Source: Paenibacillus phytorum (GTDB lineage: Bacteria; Bacillota; Bacilli; Paenibacillales; NBRC-103111). Taken from it: a stretch of 64,000 nucleotides of DNA. Shown here piece after piece: positions 7,495 through 16,072 of the stretch (position 1 is its first letter; every line of letters starts with the position of its first letter). Below the pieces are notes generated by a model. That model was not told the DNA's origin. It did no database searches and was given only the letters and a program-made list of their open reading frames with translations. The DNA lies in the NCBI RefSeq assembly GCF_013141715.1, contig NZ_WHOA01000072.1, forward strand, positions 62,001 to 126,000, written 5' to 3'. The translations under genes and the position numbers were made by a program.

Positions 7495-8622
7495 TTAGAT
7501 GATAGCTTTGCGGCTTTTGAAATCAACAGAACGGTAATACGAGTCAGCTACCAGCAGGTTAGGGCCGCAACAAGAAGCGCTGCTGCAGAAGCAGTTTACA
7601 CGCTGATTCAGCGGATTATTCTCCCAACGGGCAAAAATGGTATCTAACTGGTCATCATGGATATTACCTAGAGGTGGTTCATTGGCAAAATCCGTGACGA
7701 ACACTTCTCCTGTAAAAGTGCTCACATTCAAGCGATTGCGTCCATCCGGATCATTACGTACGGTTACATTCGGCTCCTCGCGAAGCCTTTTAACCAATCT
7801 TCTGTCCTCTTGAAGATCGTTGCAAGCAAAGAATGGCAGTGTGCCAAACAGCATCCACATGTCACGATTCCGGCTGTCTAACAACCGATGAATGCTCGTT
7901 CTTAACTCGTCCAGAGATACCATAGGAAGATGAGAAGCAAAGGAACTGGCATACATCGGGTGAACCTCATGGCGCTTGCAGCCCATTTCCTCAATCAGTT
8001 TATGAATCTGCGGTAATTTCTCATGTGTGCGTGTATTAATCATCGATTCCGCTGAGACATAAAGTCCACCTTTGCTAAGCGCGATCGTGTTATCAACCAT
8101 GCGTTCATACATGCGCGCCGCGGTATCATGACCAACAGGATGCCCGCTATTCACAAAGCCGACTTGATGGAAATCGTCAGCATTCAAGTAATTGAAAGAA
8201 ATATGCATGACATCCAGATAAGGAGCGAGAAGTTCATACCTAGCTAAGTCAAGCGTTAAATTAGAATTGATTTGTGTACGAATACCGCGCTCTCGTGCAT
8301 ATTTGAGGATTGGCAGCATATAGTCCTTGACGATCTTGATGTGATATGAAGGCTCTCCACCAGTCAAACTGATCGTTTCTAAATGCTCAACCTGGTCCAG
8401 CTGCTTCAAAATGATCGGCAAGGGAATACGCGGTCCTTCCGACATGGTTAACGAATCCCCAACTGCGCAATGCTCACATCGCATATTGCACAAATTCGTA
8501 ATTGTAAGCTCTACACTTGTTAGTACGTGTTTCCCGTATTTGCGATAAGACCGAATAGGGTCCCATGGATCGTAAGCGGGGGTTAACTCCGGTAAGATGG
8601 AGCTTGTTCCATTCATATTCAT
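7495..8622 (-). CDS. yfkAB: Radical SAM / CxCxxxxC protein YfkAB
   Basis: The 375-residue product has a radical SAM cluster motif CNMRCEHC (C45, C49, C52), the SLTGGEPSYH glycine-rich SAM-binding strand and a C-terminal CFCSSASC element that matches the CxCxxxxC motif defining YfkAB. Both Cys sets are intact, so one or more extra Fe-S clusters are expected. The reaction is not known. Its neighbours downstream are the CorC-like gene, ytvI and the HAD gene on the same strand. The 129 bases upstream must hold the promoter; I did not find a clear one. Confidence 0.93.
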   Translation of the reverse strand: MNMNGTSSILPELTPAYDPWDPIRSYRKYGKHVLTSVELTITNLCNMRCEHCAVGDSLTMSEGPRIPLPIILKQLDQVEHLETISLTGGEPSYHIKIVKDYMLPILKYARERGIRTQINSNLTLDLARYELLAPYLDVMHISFNYLNADDFHQVGFVNSGHPVGHDTAARMYERMVDNTIALSKGGLYVSAESMINTRTHEKLPQIHKLIEEMGCKRHEVHPMYASSFASHLPMVSLDELRTSIHRLLDSRNRDMWMLFGTLPFFACNDLQEDRRLVKRLREEPNVTVRNDPDGRNRLNVSTFTGEVFVTDFANEPPLGNIHDDQLDTIFARWENNPLNQRVNCFCSSASCCGPNLLVADSYYRSVDFKSRKAII

Positions 8623-8751
8623 GCTGTTTACACCTGACCTATCATTTCCTATTCACAAGCTAATTGTTCCTATCATGCCTATACCTATGCCCTTTATTGT
8701 AACTTATGATTCGCAAAAAAGGAAACTGCGGCAAGTTATTTTGAAGCTCCG

Positions 8752-10974
8752 CTACTGCTTCTCAGCTTTCGGTTTCGAACTCATTCGCAGCCACTTAGGT
8801 GCCCACCAGTTCGCATCCCCAAGCAGTTTCATGAGTGCAGGAACGAGCATCACTCGAACGATGGTCGCATCAATCAGAACAGCGAGACCTAGACCGAGCC
8901 CCAACGCTTTCATGATTTCGATATCTGTAAAAATAAATGATCCTACAACTACAACTAAAATGAAAGCTGCACTTGTAATTAAGCTTCCCGTTTTCTTAAG
9001 CCCTTCAGCCGTACTCTTATCATTGTCACCGCTTGCTTCATACTCCTCCATAATGCGAGAAATCAGAAATACTTCATAATCCATGGATATGCCAAACACT
9101 ACACAAAAAATGATAACTGGCAGCGTTGCACTGACATAACCAATGGACGTTATGTGCAGCAGATCAGCCATGTATCCATGCTGGAACACTAACACAACAA
9201 CACCGAGACTCGCGCCAAGACTGAGCATGTTCATTAATACAGCCTTGAGCGGAAGCAAAACGGACCTAAAGGCAAGCAATAGTACGATGTAGGTAATCCC
9301 CATCACAAAAGTTAATACTTCAGGAATTTCATTCTGAATGCGATCTATAATATCCAGTCTATAGGCCGGTCCGCCCGTGACTGCAATATCAAGTCCGCCC
9401 TTACTTAAGCTGCGAAGTTCTCGGACAAGGACATCCGTCGCAGGATCATCGGTATCTTTCTCCGGCACTACAACCATCAGAGCAGTGCGATCTTTTGCAA
9501 ATTTATTGCCTTCTATTTGAGCTTTGACATTTGAATTCCTTAGCATGGCTGCTAATTCAGCATCGGAATGTTGACCTAGTGAACTGATAAAACTCTGTAC
9601 TTCTTTTACACCAGATACCCCTTTAACCTGTTCACTATAAGCCCGAATTTGTCGAATCGAAGCCTCATCCCACACTTCTCCTTGTGTATGAATAACAATT
9701 TGGATGGGCCCCATCATACGCGGATCATAGGCCGCCTTCAATAATTCCGAGCCATATCGGGATTCGTAGCTGGGAGGCAGCACCTCAGCATTCGGTACAT
9801 TTAACTTTATATGACCCATCGGGGTCATGGTGTAGATTAGGGCACCCCCGACGATGACAACCAATAGAACGGGACGTTTCATTACAGCATAAGCGATCCG
9901 TTCCCAAAAGCGGGACGTCTCTTGCTTGCGAAAGCGTTTAGGAACGACCTGCAAGGAGTTAATCCGTTCACCAAGTAAACCGAGAAGCGACAGCAGCATC
10001 GTATTCGCGACGATAACGGATATCGACACGACAATTACGCCGCCCAAACACAAGGAGCGGAAAAAGGTGAGATCTACGAACAGCATGCCAAGCAGCCCAA
10101 TCAGTACCGCTATTCCGGAAAAAAAGATTGATTTCCCCGCCGTCTGACAAGTCATGGCCACAGCTTCAGCCACATTCTTCTGTACCTTGAGTTCCTCTCG
10201 AAAGCGGCTTACAAGAAACAAAGCGTAATCAATTCCTACGGCAAGACCGAGCATCGTCACCATATTCGGAAGGAAGTTCGATAAGGATTGGTGCTGGGCG
10301 ATAAAATAGGTAATCCCTAATGTAAGGGTAACGCTCATAAGCCCTACGATCATAGGTAATAGCGCGGCGACTAGGGTACCAAACACGATTAATAATACAA
10401 TCAGCGCAATCGGTAAACCAATCGCTTCTGATTTGGCAATGTCATGCTTACTCGCTTCCTGCATATCATGCAAAATAGCTGGTCCACCAGTCACATATAC
10501 ATTCATGCCATTTGGCGGATGAACGCGTTCCTTAAGCTCCGGATATTTCTCCAAAGCAGGGTCGGTATCTAGATTTAGGGATACGGTTACTGCCGTCACA
10601 TCAAGATGACCTTCGTTACGAGGTGTCGCTACGAATTTCACACTTTCTACATACGGCAGCTTCGTAAGTTCGTTAAGAGAGTCCATAATGGCTTGTTGAT
10701 GTACTTTGTCCGTCATGTCGATCCCTTCCCCTTTATAAACAAGGTTCAGCATCGTAAGTGGGACGCCAAGCTCATCCCGCAGTTGAATGAGGCCACGATC
10801 GGACTCGCTACCTCTAGGCGTAAAGCCGTTGTCTTTGAGCATACCCGGTGTTTTCTGTGCAAAAATGGCAAAGCTGAGAAGCAGAAGCACGCCAATAACT
10901 AGTACGAGCCATCGGAAACGATGCATCGCATATCCCCATCTCCAAAACTTCCCTTTCACAGCTGTTTCTCTCAC
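8752..10974 (-). CDS. MMPL/RND-type exporter (YdfJ-like)
   Basis: This large membrane protein of about 740 residues has the two-fold RND/MMPL layout: one N-terminal segment and an extracytoplasmic loop, five segments containing GLAVGIDYALFLVSRFREE, a second loop, and five more containing GISMDYEVFLISRIMEEY. The two GxxxDY motifs supply the Asp-Tyr pairs used for proton coupling. Members export lipids or hydrophobic compounds; the substrate here is unknown. GTG 10974 is preferred as start since AGGGGG lies six bases before it; ATG 10980 abuts that site and TTG 10995 lies upstream of it. A hairpin just upstream (10994-11020) is notable. Confidence 0.93.
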   Translation of the reverse strand: MRETAVKGKFWRWGYAMHRFRWLVLVIGVLLLLSFAIFAQKTPGMLKDNGFTPRGSESDRGLIQLRDELGVPLTMLNLVYKGEGIDMTDKVHQQAIMDSLNELTKLPYVESVKFVATPRNEGHLDVTAVTVSLNLDTDPALEKYPELKERVHPPNGMNVYVTGGPAILHDMQEASKHDIAKSEAIGLPIALIVLLIVFGTLVAALLPMIVGLMSVTLTLGITYFIAQHQSLSNFLPNMVTMLGLAVGIDYALFLVSRFREELKVQKNVAEAVAMTCQTAGKSIFFSGIAVLIGLLGMLFVDLTFFRSLCLGGVIVVSISVIVANTMLLSLLGLLGERINSLQVVPKRFRKQETSRFWERIAYAVMKRPVLLVVIVGGALIYTMTPMGHIKLNVPNAEVLPPSYESRYGSELLKAAYDPRMMGPIQIVIHTQGEVWDEASIRQIRAYSEQVKGVSGVKEVQSFISSLGQHSDAELAAMLRNSNVKAQIEGNKFAKDRTALMVVVPEKDTDDPATDVLVRELRSLSKGGLDIAVTGGPAYRLDIIDRIQNEIPEVLTFVMGITYIVLLLAFRSVLLPLKAVLMNMLSLGASLGVVVLVFQHGYMADLLHITSIGYVSATLPVIIFCVVFGISMDYEVFLISRIMEEYEASGDNDKSTAEGLKKTGSLITSAAFILVVVVGSFIFTDIEIMKALGLGLGLAVLIDATIVRVMLVPALMKLLGDANWWAPKWLRMSSKPKAEKQ

Positions 10975-10993
10975 ACGCATCCCCCTAATTTGC

Positions 10994-11020
10994 AAAAAGA
11001 ACCTGGATGCCCAGGTTCTT
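10994..11020 (-). terminator. Hairpin/terminator after the HD-GYP gene
   Basis: A perfect 10-base-pair stem (10997-11006 with 11011-11020) with a four-base loop is followed by TTTTTGC on the minus strand, 24 bases after the HD-GYP stop. It ends only about 20 bases before the MMPL start, leaving no room for a separate promoter in between. Confidence 0.82.
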
Positions 11021-11044
11021 CATGCTTGTTATCTATATTTTATC

Positions 11045-12178
11045 TTAAAATATGGTTGGCATACTTTCGTCTGGATTAAATTCGTCTACATTAATTTCCC
11101 CAATTTCTGAAATTAATGTAGAAAGCTTCGTTGACAGGTCAATTTCATACGGTTCCTTTAGCTCTTGACCGGCTTGATCCTGCAGCACGCGAACGATCGG
11201 TCTATGAGGCACGGTTACGTTTAACTTAGATACAATGCCAAACTCCCCGGTATTCAATCGAACGGTTATGCCTAATGGGTAAATCGCGATTTTATCACGG
11301 AATAAGGCAATCTGACTTTGATCATACATCGTGCCCGAGCCTGCGAACAGTTGCTCCATAGCTTCATGCGGCAGTAAAGGTCTTCTATATACCCTTGTTG
11401 TCGTCATAGCATCATAAGAATCAACTAACCCAACCCATTTGGCAAATTCGTTGATTTCTGTACCTTGAATCCCACGCGGATAACCGCTTCCGTTAACTCG
11501 CTCATGGTGCTGAAGAGCACAATGCGCAGACAGAAGAGGAATATTCGGTTCATCTTTCAAAATGTTAAAACCGTATGTCGTATGATTCTTCATCTCAGTA
11601 AACTCTTGCTCGGTCAATTGCGAAGGCTTGCGAAGAATACCAAGTGGTACTTTCGTCTTACCAATATCGTGAAGCAAAGCGCCTAATCCGAGTGTTTCAA
11701 GGTTCTCACGACTGTACCCAAAGCTAATTCCCAGCATAATGGCATAAATACTTACATTCACAGAATGCTGAAATAAGTAATTATCTTTCACATTCATATT
11801 ATTGAGCATGACCATAGCCCCTTGATGAGCGCTTAGATCGTCAATAATCATTTTCATCACATCACGGAAATTACGCCCGATATCATAATAATTAACGGCT
11901 CCGCGTTTGTTCGAATCTTCCATCACCTTCTTAAAGGTGTTACGGATTTCGAGAATAGCCTTCGTTCTCGTTTCATCTTGAATAACATCCTCTTGAATGA
12001 TGTCGTTGGTTCGAGAATCTTGAATATATATGTAGTCGATACCGTATGTAAAAAGTCGATCAATGAGTCTCTGAGAAAGCTCAACATTAACGGCCAGCAG
12101 GACCATACCATCGTCGTTGTAAATATTCTTGGCCAACCTCATTCCAGGATGACACATGTTGATCGGCATTAACAGCAT
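11045..12178 (-). CDS. HD-GYP domain protein, probable c-di-GMP phosphodiesterase
   Basis: The 377-residue soluble protein has an N-terminal extension (1-130), an HD-GYP domain (about 130-310) and a small C-terminal domain. Metal and signature residues are LLHDIGKTKVP (HD) and HHERVNGSGYPRG, the GYP region; the residue before GxGYP is Asn where Asp is usual. HD-GYP enzymes hydrolyse cyclic di-GMP to pGpG or GMP. The start is ATG 12178, with GGGGGT six bases upstream. It is probably monocistronic because of the hairpin directly downstream. Activity is inferred. Confidence 0.9.
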   Translation of the reverse strand: MLLMPINMCHPGMRLAKNIYNDDGMVLLAVNVELSQRLIDRLFTYGIDYIYIQDSRTNDIIQEDVIQDETRTKAILEIRNTFKKVMEDSNKRGAVNYYDIGRNFRDVMKMIIDDLSAHQGAMVMLNNMNVKDNYLFQHSVNVSIYAIMLGISFGYSRENLETLGLGALLHDIGKTKVPLGILRKPSQLTEQEFTEMKNHTTYGFNILKDEPNIPLLSAHCALQHHERVNGSGYPRGIQGTEINEFAKWVGLVDSYDAMTTTRVYRRPLLPHEAMEQLFAGSGTMYDQSQIALFRDKIAIYPLGITVRLNTGEFGIVSKLNVTVPHRPIVRVLQDQAGQELKEPYEIDLSTKLSTLISEIGEINVDEFNPDESMPTIF

Positions 12179-12248
12179 TTCAGGACCCCCGAATAGGTGA
12201 GCGTTACTTTCTATCTAAATGTAATAGATTTCACAAAAAAGTTCAATA

Positions 12249-12275
12249 TAAAAAACCGCATCATTCGACGCGGTT
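12249..12275 (-). terminator. Terminator of uppP
   Basis: The AACCGC/GCGGTT stem (12254-12259 with 12270-12275) is followed on the minus strand by a run of T residues, 22 bases after the uppP stop. Confidence 0.8.
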
Positions 12276-12296
12276 CGATAAACGAAACAGTTATTG

Positions 12297-13109
12297 TTAC
12301 TTTAAGAACATATAAAGAGCGAAAATGATGGCTACCGCAAACCGATAGTAAGCAAAATACGTTAATTTCATATTTTGAACAAACTTGATGAAAGAAACAA
12401 CAGCCAACAAAGCAACGATGAATGCAACGATAAAACCGACTACAAAGAAACCTAAGTCATTCGAAGAAAGTGCTTCGTAGTTTTTAAGAAAGTAGACACC
12501 TGAAGCTCCAAACATAATTGGAATCGCCATAATGAACGTGAAATCGGCAGAGGCAGCGCGGCTTACGCCGGACAGCATTCCCCCCGCAATTGTCGATCCA
12601 GACCGGGAGAATCCTGGCCAAATGGATACCAATTGCCACAAACCGATGAAGAACGCTTGACGATAAGTCAAATCATCTAAAACTACAGCACTGGGCTGTT
12701 CCTTCTTCTTCTCTGCAATGATTAACAGGATACCTCCTAAAACAAGCCCTATCAACACGGTAGTTGCGTTAAAAAGCTTCTCGTCGACAATATCATTAAA
12801 CAAGACGCCGACGATCCCTGCGGGTATGATCCCAATAAGAATATGCAGCAAGTTCAGTTTCTTTCCTGTCCTACTCTCGCTTTTCCTTTTCACTAACCCG
12901 AATAAAGATAAAATCCGTTTCCAATAAATGAGGACGACGGCCATAATGGCGCCAAGCTGGATGACAAAATCAAAGGTTTTCATGACTTCATCATTTTGGG
13001 TGTTTAATAGGCTTTGTGCTAGAATCATATGCCCCGTAGAAGAAACCGGTAAAAACTCGGTCAATCCCTCTACGATCCCAATGATGATCGCTTCAAAAAT
13101 AGTATGCAT
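12297..13109 (-). CDS. uppP: Undecaprenyl-diphosphate phosphatase
   Basis: The 270-residue polytopic membrane protein has the two BacA/UppP signatures: EGLTEFLPVSSTGHMIL (with the catalytic Glu) and WPGFSRSGSTIAGG (with the catalytic Ser and Arg). It removes a phosphate from undecaprenyl diphosphate and so recycles the lipid carrier for peptidoglycan and teichoic acid synthesis; higher dosage gives bacitracin resistance. Length and all segments are normal. It lies 112 bases after the YunD-like gene on the same strand and ends in its own terminator. Confidence 0.97.
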   Translation of the reverse strand: MHTIFEAIIIGIVEGLTEFLPVSSTGHMILAQSLLNTQNDEVMKTFDFVIQLGAIMAVVLIYWKRILSLFGLVKRKSESRTGKKLNLLHILIGIIPAGIVGVLFNDIVDEKLFNATTVLIGLVLGGILLIIAEKKKEQPSAVVLDDLTYRQAFFIGLWQLVSIWPGFSRSGSTIAGGMLSGVSRAASADFTFIMAIPIMFGASGVYFLKNYEALSSNDLGFFVVGFIVAFIVALLAVVSFIKFVQNMKLTYFAYYRFAVAIIFALYMFLK

Positions 13110-13221
13110 GGTTTCCCCCTATGAGTTGAGAGTTTATAGATGTACTCCTGTCCAATTATCTATTCTACCTGTAACTTGGTAGATCTGACAACTCCTTCGA
13201 CAAAGGTCGTGCTTGTTCGAC

Positions 13222-14682
13222 TTATTCGTTATTTGCATTTGGTCTTCTCTCCGTAAATCTTAAGAAATGACTACTTACTATCGCGTCTTCATCGCGAAGC
13301 TCAGAAGCTAGTACATCACGGATAAATTCAGGCAGCATGTACGTCACCTGCTTACCGCGACCGAGCGATAAATAACCTGAGCCGAAAGTAAACATGTCGA
13401 TCGTGCCAACAACATAGTCACGGCTAAGGTCTAAAGGCTCATCGCCTACGTTTACAGCGATGATGCGTTCGTAAGGTGCACGGGTGCTGTCGGTCATGAC
13501 GGTCAATCCGTCGACACACAGCACGCCCAGCACCTCGCCACGGAAGCCGAAGCCTCGAATCGGCTTCTCCATGAACTCGCCAAGCAGCGACTCTTCGAGC
13601 GCTTGCAGCAGATCCGCCCCGCTGAGCAGCACACGGCAGGGGTTGATCGGACCCGGGCAGATTTCTAGCAATCTGCCGCGAGTCAAGCGCCCCTCCTTCA
13701 GTCCCTGAAGGAGCTGGCCGCTATTGACCAGCCCGATCTCGGCGCTGGTCCAGCGGCGAATGCCCGCGGCAAGCAAGTTGCCGAGCGGGGATTCGCCGTA
13801 CCAATCGAGGCGCAGCGGTTCCCGCAGCTGCGCCACCTCCGCATTCAGCGCCGCCGTGCTGGCGATGCGGTAGTGCTCCAGCAGCTCGGTAACGCTGCTG
13901 TCTTCTTCACTTGCGTCCGTCATAGGGACGACGACGCCTTGGAGCTCCACGATCCGGCGCTGCTCCGGATCGTAGGCAAGTTCAATATGGCCGGCGTACT
14001 GACCGAATTTGCCGGCCGCGCAAATATAGGTGCCGCTGAGCAGGAGCGGCTCCTCAAGCACATGATGCGTATGGCCGCCGAGGATCACATCGATGCCTTC
14101 CAGTTCCTCAGCCATACGTTGATCGGAACGCAATCCTAAGTGGGACATGACAACAATGATATCCACCCTTGGGCGAAGAAGCCTAGCATAGGCCTTTACA
14201 GCTTCGATGGGATCCGTTACATGCCATCCAAGCAGTTCATAGTACGCTTGGTAAGCCGCTGTTACCCCAATGAGTCCAATGGTGAGACCCGATTTCTCAA
14301 TCGTAAGTGTAGGAAGCATCCAATCCGGCGTCTTATTTGTCGCCACTTCTATAATATTGCTTCCTATAATTGGGAACTTGGCATGCTCCTTCACAACCGT
14401 TCTTAACAATTCCGGTGTAAACGTTAGCCCTTCATTATTACCCATGACCATCGCTTCGTAACCGGTCGCGTTCATAATTTCCAAGTTGGCAGAAGCATTC
14501 GTGCCTTCCGTTTCTGGGCGCATCCGGTCCATATGATCGCCAATATCAAGTGTCAACACCTGATCAGCCGGCCACAGTCGACGTACGCGATCAAAGTACG
14601 CGCTAATTTTGGGCATCTGTTCAAAATGACTATGAATGTCATTCGTATGTAAAATAACGAGTCGTTGCAAGGGCTCAGACAC
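13222..14682 (-). CDS. yunD: Metallophosphatase/5'-nucleotidase, YunD-like
   Basis: The product has an N-terminal calcineurin-like metallophosphatase domain (LHTNDIHSH, LDIGDHMDR, MGNNEGL, VMSHLGLRSD, GGHTHH; all metal ligands present) and a C-terminal 5'-nucleotidase domain. It has no signal peptide, unlike the secreted UshA or YfkN type, so a cytoplasmic YunD-like role is more likely. GTG 14682 follows AGAGG by six bases and is preferred to GTG 14691. Within the gene, about 13500-14060 is unusually rich in GC (70% for 13741-13800) compared with 42% for 14581-14640, without disturbing the reading frame. Confidence 0.88.
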   Translation of the reverse strand: MSEPLQRLVILHTNDIHSHFEQMPKISAYFDRVRRLWPADQVLTLDIGDHMDRMRPETEGTNASANLEIMNATGYEAMVMGNNEGLTFTPELLRTVVKEHAKFPIIGSNIIEVATNKTPDWMLPTLTIEKSGLTIGLIGVTAAYQAYYELLGWHVTDPIEAVKAYARLLRPRVDIIVVMSHLGLRSDQRMAEELEGIDVILGGHTHHVLEEPLLLSGTYICAAGKFGQYAGHIELAYDPEQRRIVELQGVVVPMTDASEEDSSVTELLEHYRIASTAALNAEVAQLREPLRLDWYGESPLGNLLAAGIRRWTSAEIGLVNSGQLLQGLKEGRLTRGRLLEICPGPINPCRVLLSGADLLQALEESLLGEFMEKPIRGFGFRGEVLGVLCVDGLTVMTDSTRAPYERIIAVNVGDEPLDLSRDYVVGTIDMFTFGSGYLSLGRGKQVTYMLPEFIRDVLASELRDEDAIVSSHFLRFTERRPNANNE

Positions 14683-14750
14683 ACCGTTCACCTCTTTTCT
14701 TTGTAAGTCAGATCCGAAGCATGTCTAATCTTATGCAGCAGAATGTCCTC

Positions 14751-15221
14751 TCATTTCTTGAATTTAAGCTCATCAAGTGCCACTCTGTTTTTGAAGCCGA
14801 AAGTCGCTTCTTCCCCTAGCGCCTGATCATGAAGAAACCACACTTTGATAACACTTTTAACATTGAGACATTCACTGCTGCCATCTGGCACATAAAGACG
14901 AATCGGATAATCTTTCTTGAGCGCCTGTCCATCTTGAACATATAGAAATAAGGCAGAATCTAATTGTGACCAAGGCATTAGTGCTTCAAATTCGTCTACT
15001 GCCTCTACTTTCAGATGCGTAGGTTCTTCAGCATGCCCCCCATTACGGCTTCTCTTCCAGCTCCGATACCACGATTTTAAATCAAAAGCATCTCCCTGCA
15101 CATTCGGTACACGCTCCTGGAGCGATACCTGCTGCTCAGCAAGAGCAACCATCTCGGATATCGTGAATGCTTCATTTTTTATATGTAGGTCTGACACTTG
15201 TATGCGCATATCTTCTTGCAT
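14751..15221 (-). CDS. Small protein resembling a sulfite-oxidase-type Moco domain
   Basis: I do not recognise this 156-residue protein as a named family. The pattern VPNVQGDAFDLKSW, then VDEFEALMPWSQLDSALFLYVQDGQ, then KDYPIRLYVPDGSSECLNVKSVIKV closely follows the fold of molybdopterin-binding domains of the sulfite oxidase/YedY type. The segment that normally carries the molybdenum-ligating Cys (a VCVGN-like motif) has no Cys here, so catalysis is doubtful. It diverges from a MoaD-MoaE fusion and a MoeB-like gene, which supports a molybdenum cofactor link. It has no signal peptide. The functional reading is an inference. Confidence 0.6.
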   Translation of the reverse strand: MQEDMRIQVSDLHIKNEAFTISEMVALAEQQVSLQERVPNVQGDAFDLKSWYRSWKRSRNGGHAEEPTHLKVEAVDEFEALMPWSQLDSALFLYVQDGQALKKDYPIRLYVPDGSSECLNVKSVIKVWFLHDQALGEEATFGFKNRVALDELKFKK

Positions 15222-15348
15222 GAATACATTTCCCCTTTCATCCTAAGCGCCATTTGTCATCCAAATGCTCTACCCATTATACCATTTTCAGGTCAAAATA
15301 TGATATGCTGTAAGGGATTCCAACAACTAAGCCATTAGGAGCAGAGCC

Positions 15349-16050
15349 GTGAACATAAACATCCAACTCTTTGCAGGTTTGGTAGACCTATTCGGGACTT
15401 CCGTCCTAATTATAGATATCGAACAAGAATCCATTTCTATTGAGCAGCTCAAAAAGCAGATCACAGCAGCCTATCCGGCAGCTTCCACCCAACTTGCGAC
15501 CTGTTTTTTTGCTAAAAATCAAGCCTATGCCGGAGATCAGGAAATCGTCACAGCTGCAGATGAACTTGCACTGATTCCCCCTGTGTCAGGCGGTCAACCT
15601 TCTAAATATGAAATCACCCACGATACGATTGATCCAGCTGAGGTAGCTTCTAAAGTCAACCACCCTAATCATGGCGCTTCGCTTGCCTTCATAGGGACAA
15701 CAAGAGAGATGACCTATGGGCAGCGGACCGTCCTTTTGGAATATGAAGCCTACATACCGATGGCACTCAAAACCATGGAAACCATCGGTGAGGAGATAGA
15801 AGCTCAGTGGCCAGGCACGCTTTGTGCAATTACACACCGTTTGGGCAAGGTCGCTATTGCAGAAGCCAGCGTCGTTATTGCCGTTTCATCCCCGCATCGC
15901 GGTCATTGCTATGAAGCAAGTCGGTATGCGATTGAACGCCTGAAACAAATCGTACCCATTTGGAAAAAAGAGATATGGGAAGATGGTTCGGAGTGGAAAG
16001 GCAGCCAAACAGGTCCTTGGAACCCGCTCCAAACGCCACAATTCGAATAA
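15349..16050 (+). CDS. MoaD-MoaE fusion, molybdopterin synthase
   Basis: Residues 1-82 are a MoaD ubiquitin-like domain ending in PPVSGG, and residues 86-233 are a MoaE catalytic domain (FIGTTREMTYGQRTVLLEYEAY, HRLGKVAIAEASVVIAVSSPHR, IPIWKKEIW-like PIWKKEIWEDG). Together they would convert precursor Z into molybdopterin. In separate MoaD the C-terminal Gly-Gly is adenylated and thiocarboxylated; here it is internal (G81-G82), so cleavage after it, as reported for mycobacterial MoaX, would be needed. The GTG start follows AGGAG by seven bases. The MoeB-like gene lies 22 bases downstream. Confidence 0.92.
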   Translation: MNINIQLFAGLVDLFGTSVLIIDIEQESISIEQLKKQITAAYPAASTQLATCFFAKNQAYAGDQEIVTAADELALIPPVSGGQPSKYEITHDTIDPAEVASKVNHPNHGASLAFIGTTREMTYGQRTVLLEYEAYIPMALKTMETIGEEIEAQWPGTLCAITHRLGKVAIAEASVVIAVSSPHRGHCYEASRYAIERLKQIVPIWKKEIWEDGSEWKGSQTGPWNPLQTPQFE

Positions 16051-16072
16051 ACCAGACTGGAGATGACCACGC

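Noticed and set aside
8597..9079. 160-codon antisense frame across the yfkAB start and the MMPL end
   Set aside because: It overlaps two well-supported genes and has no domain or ribosome site.
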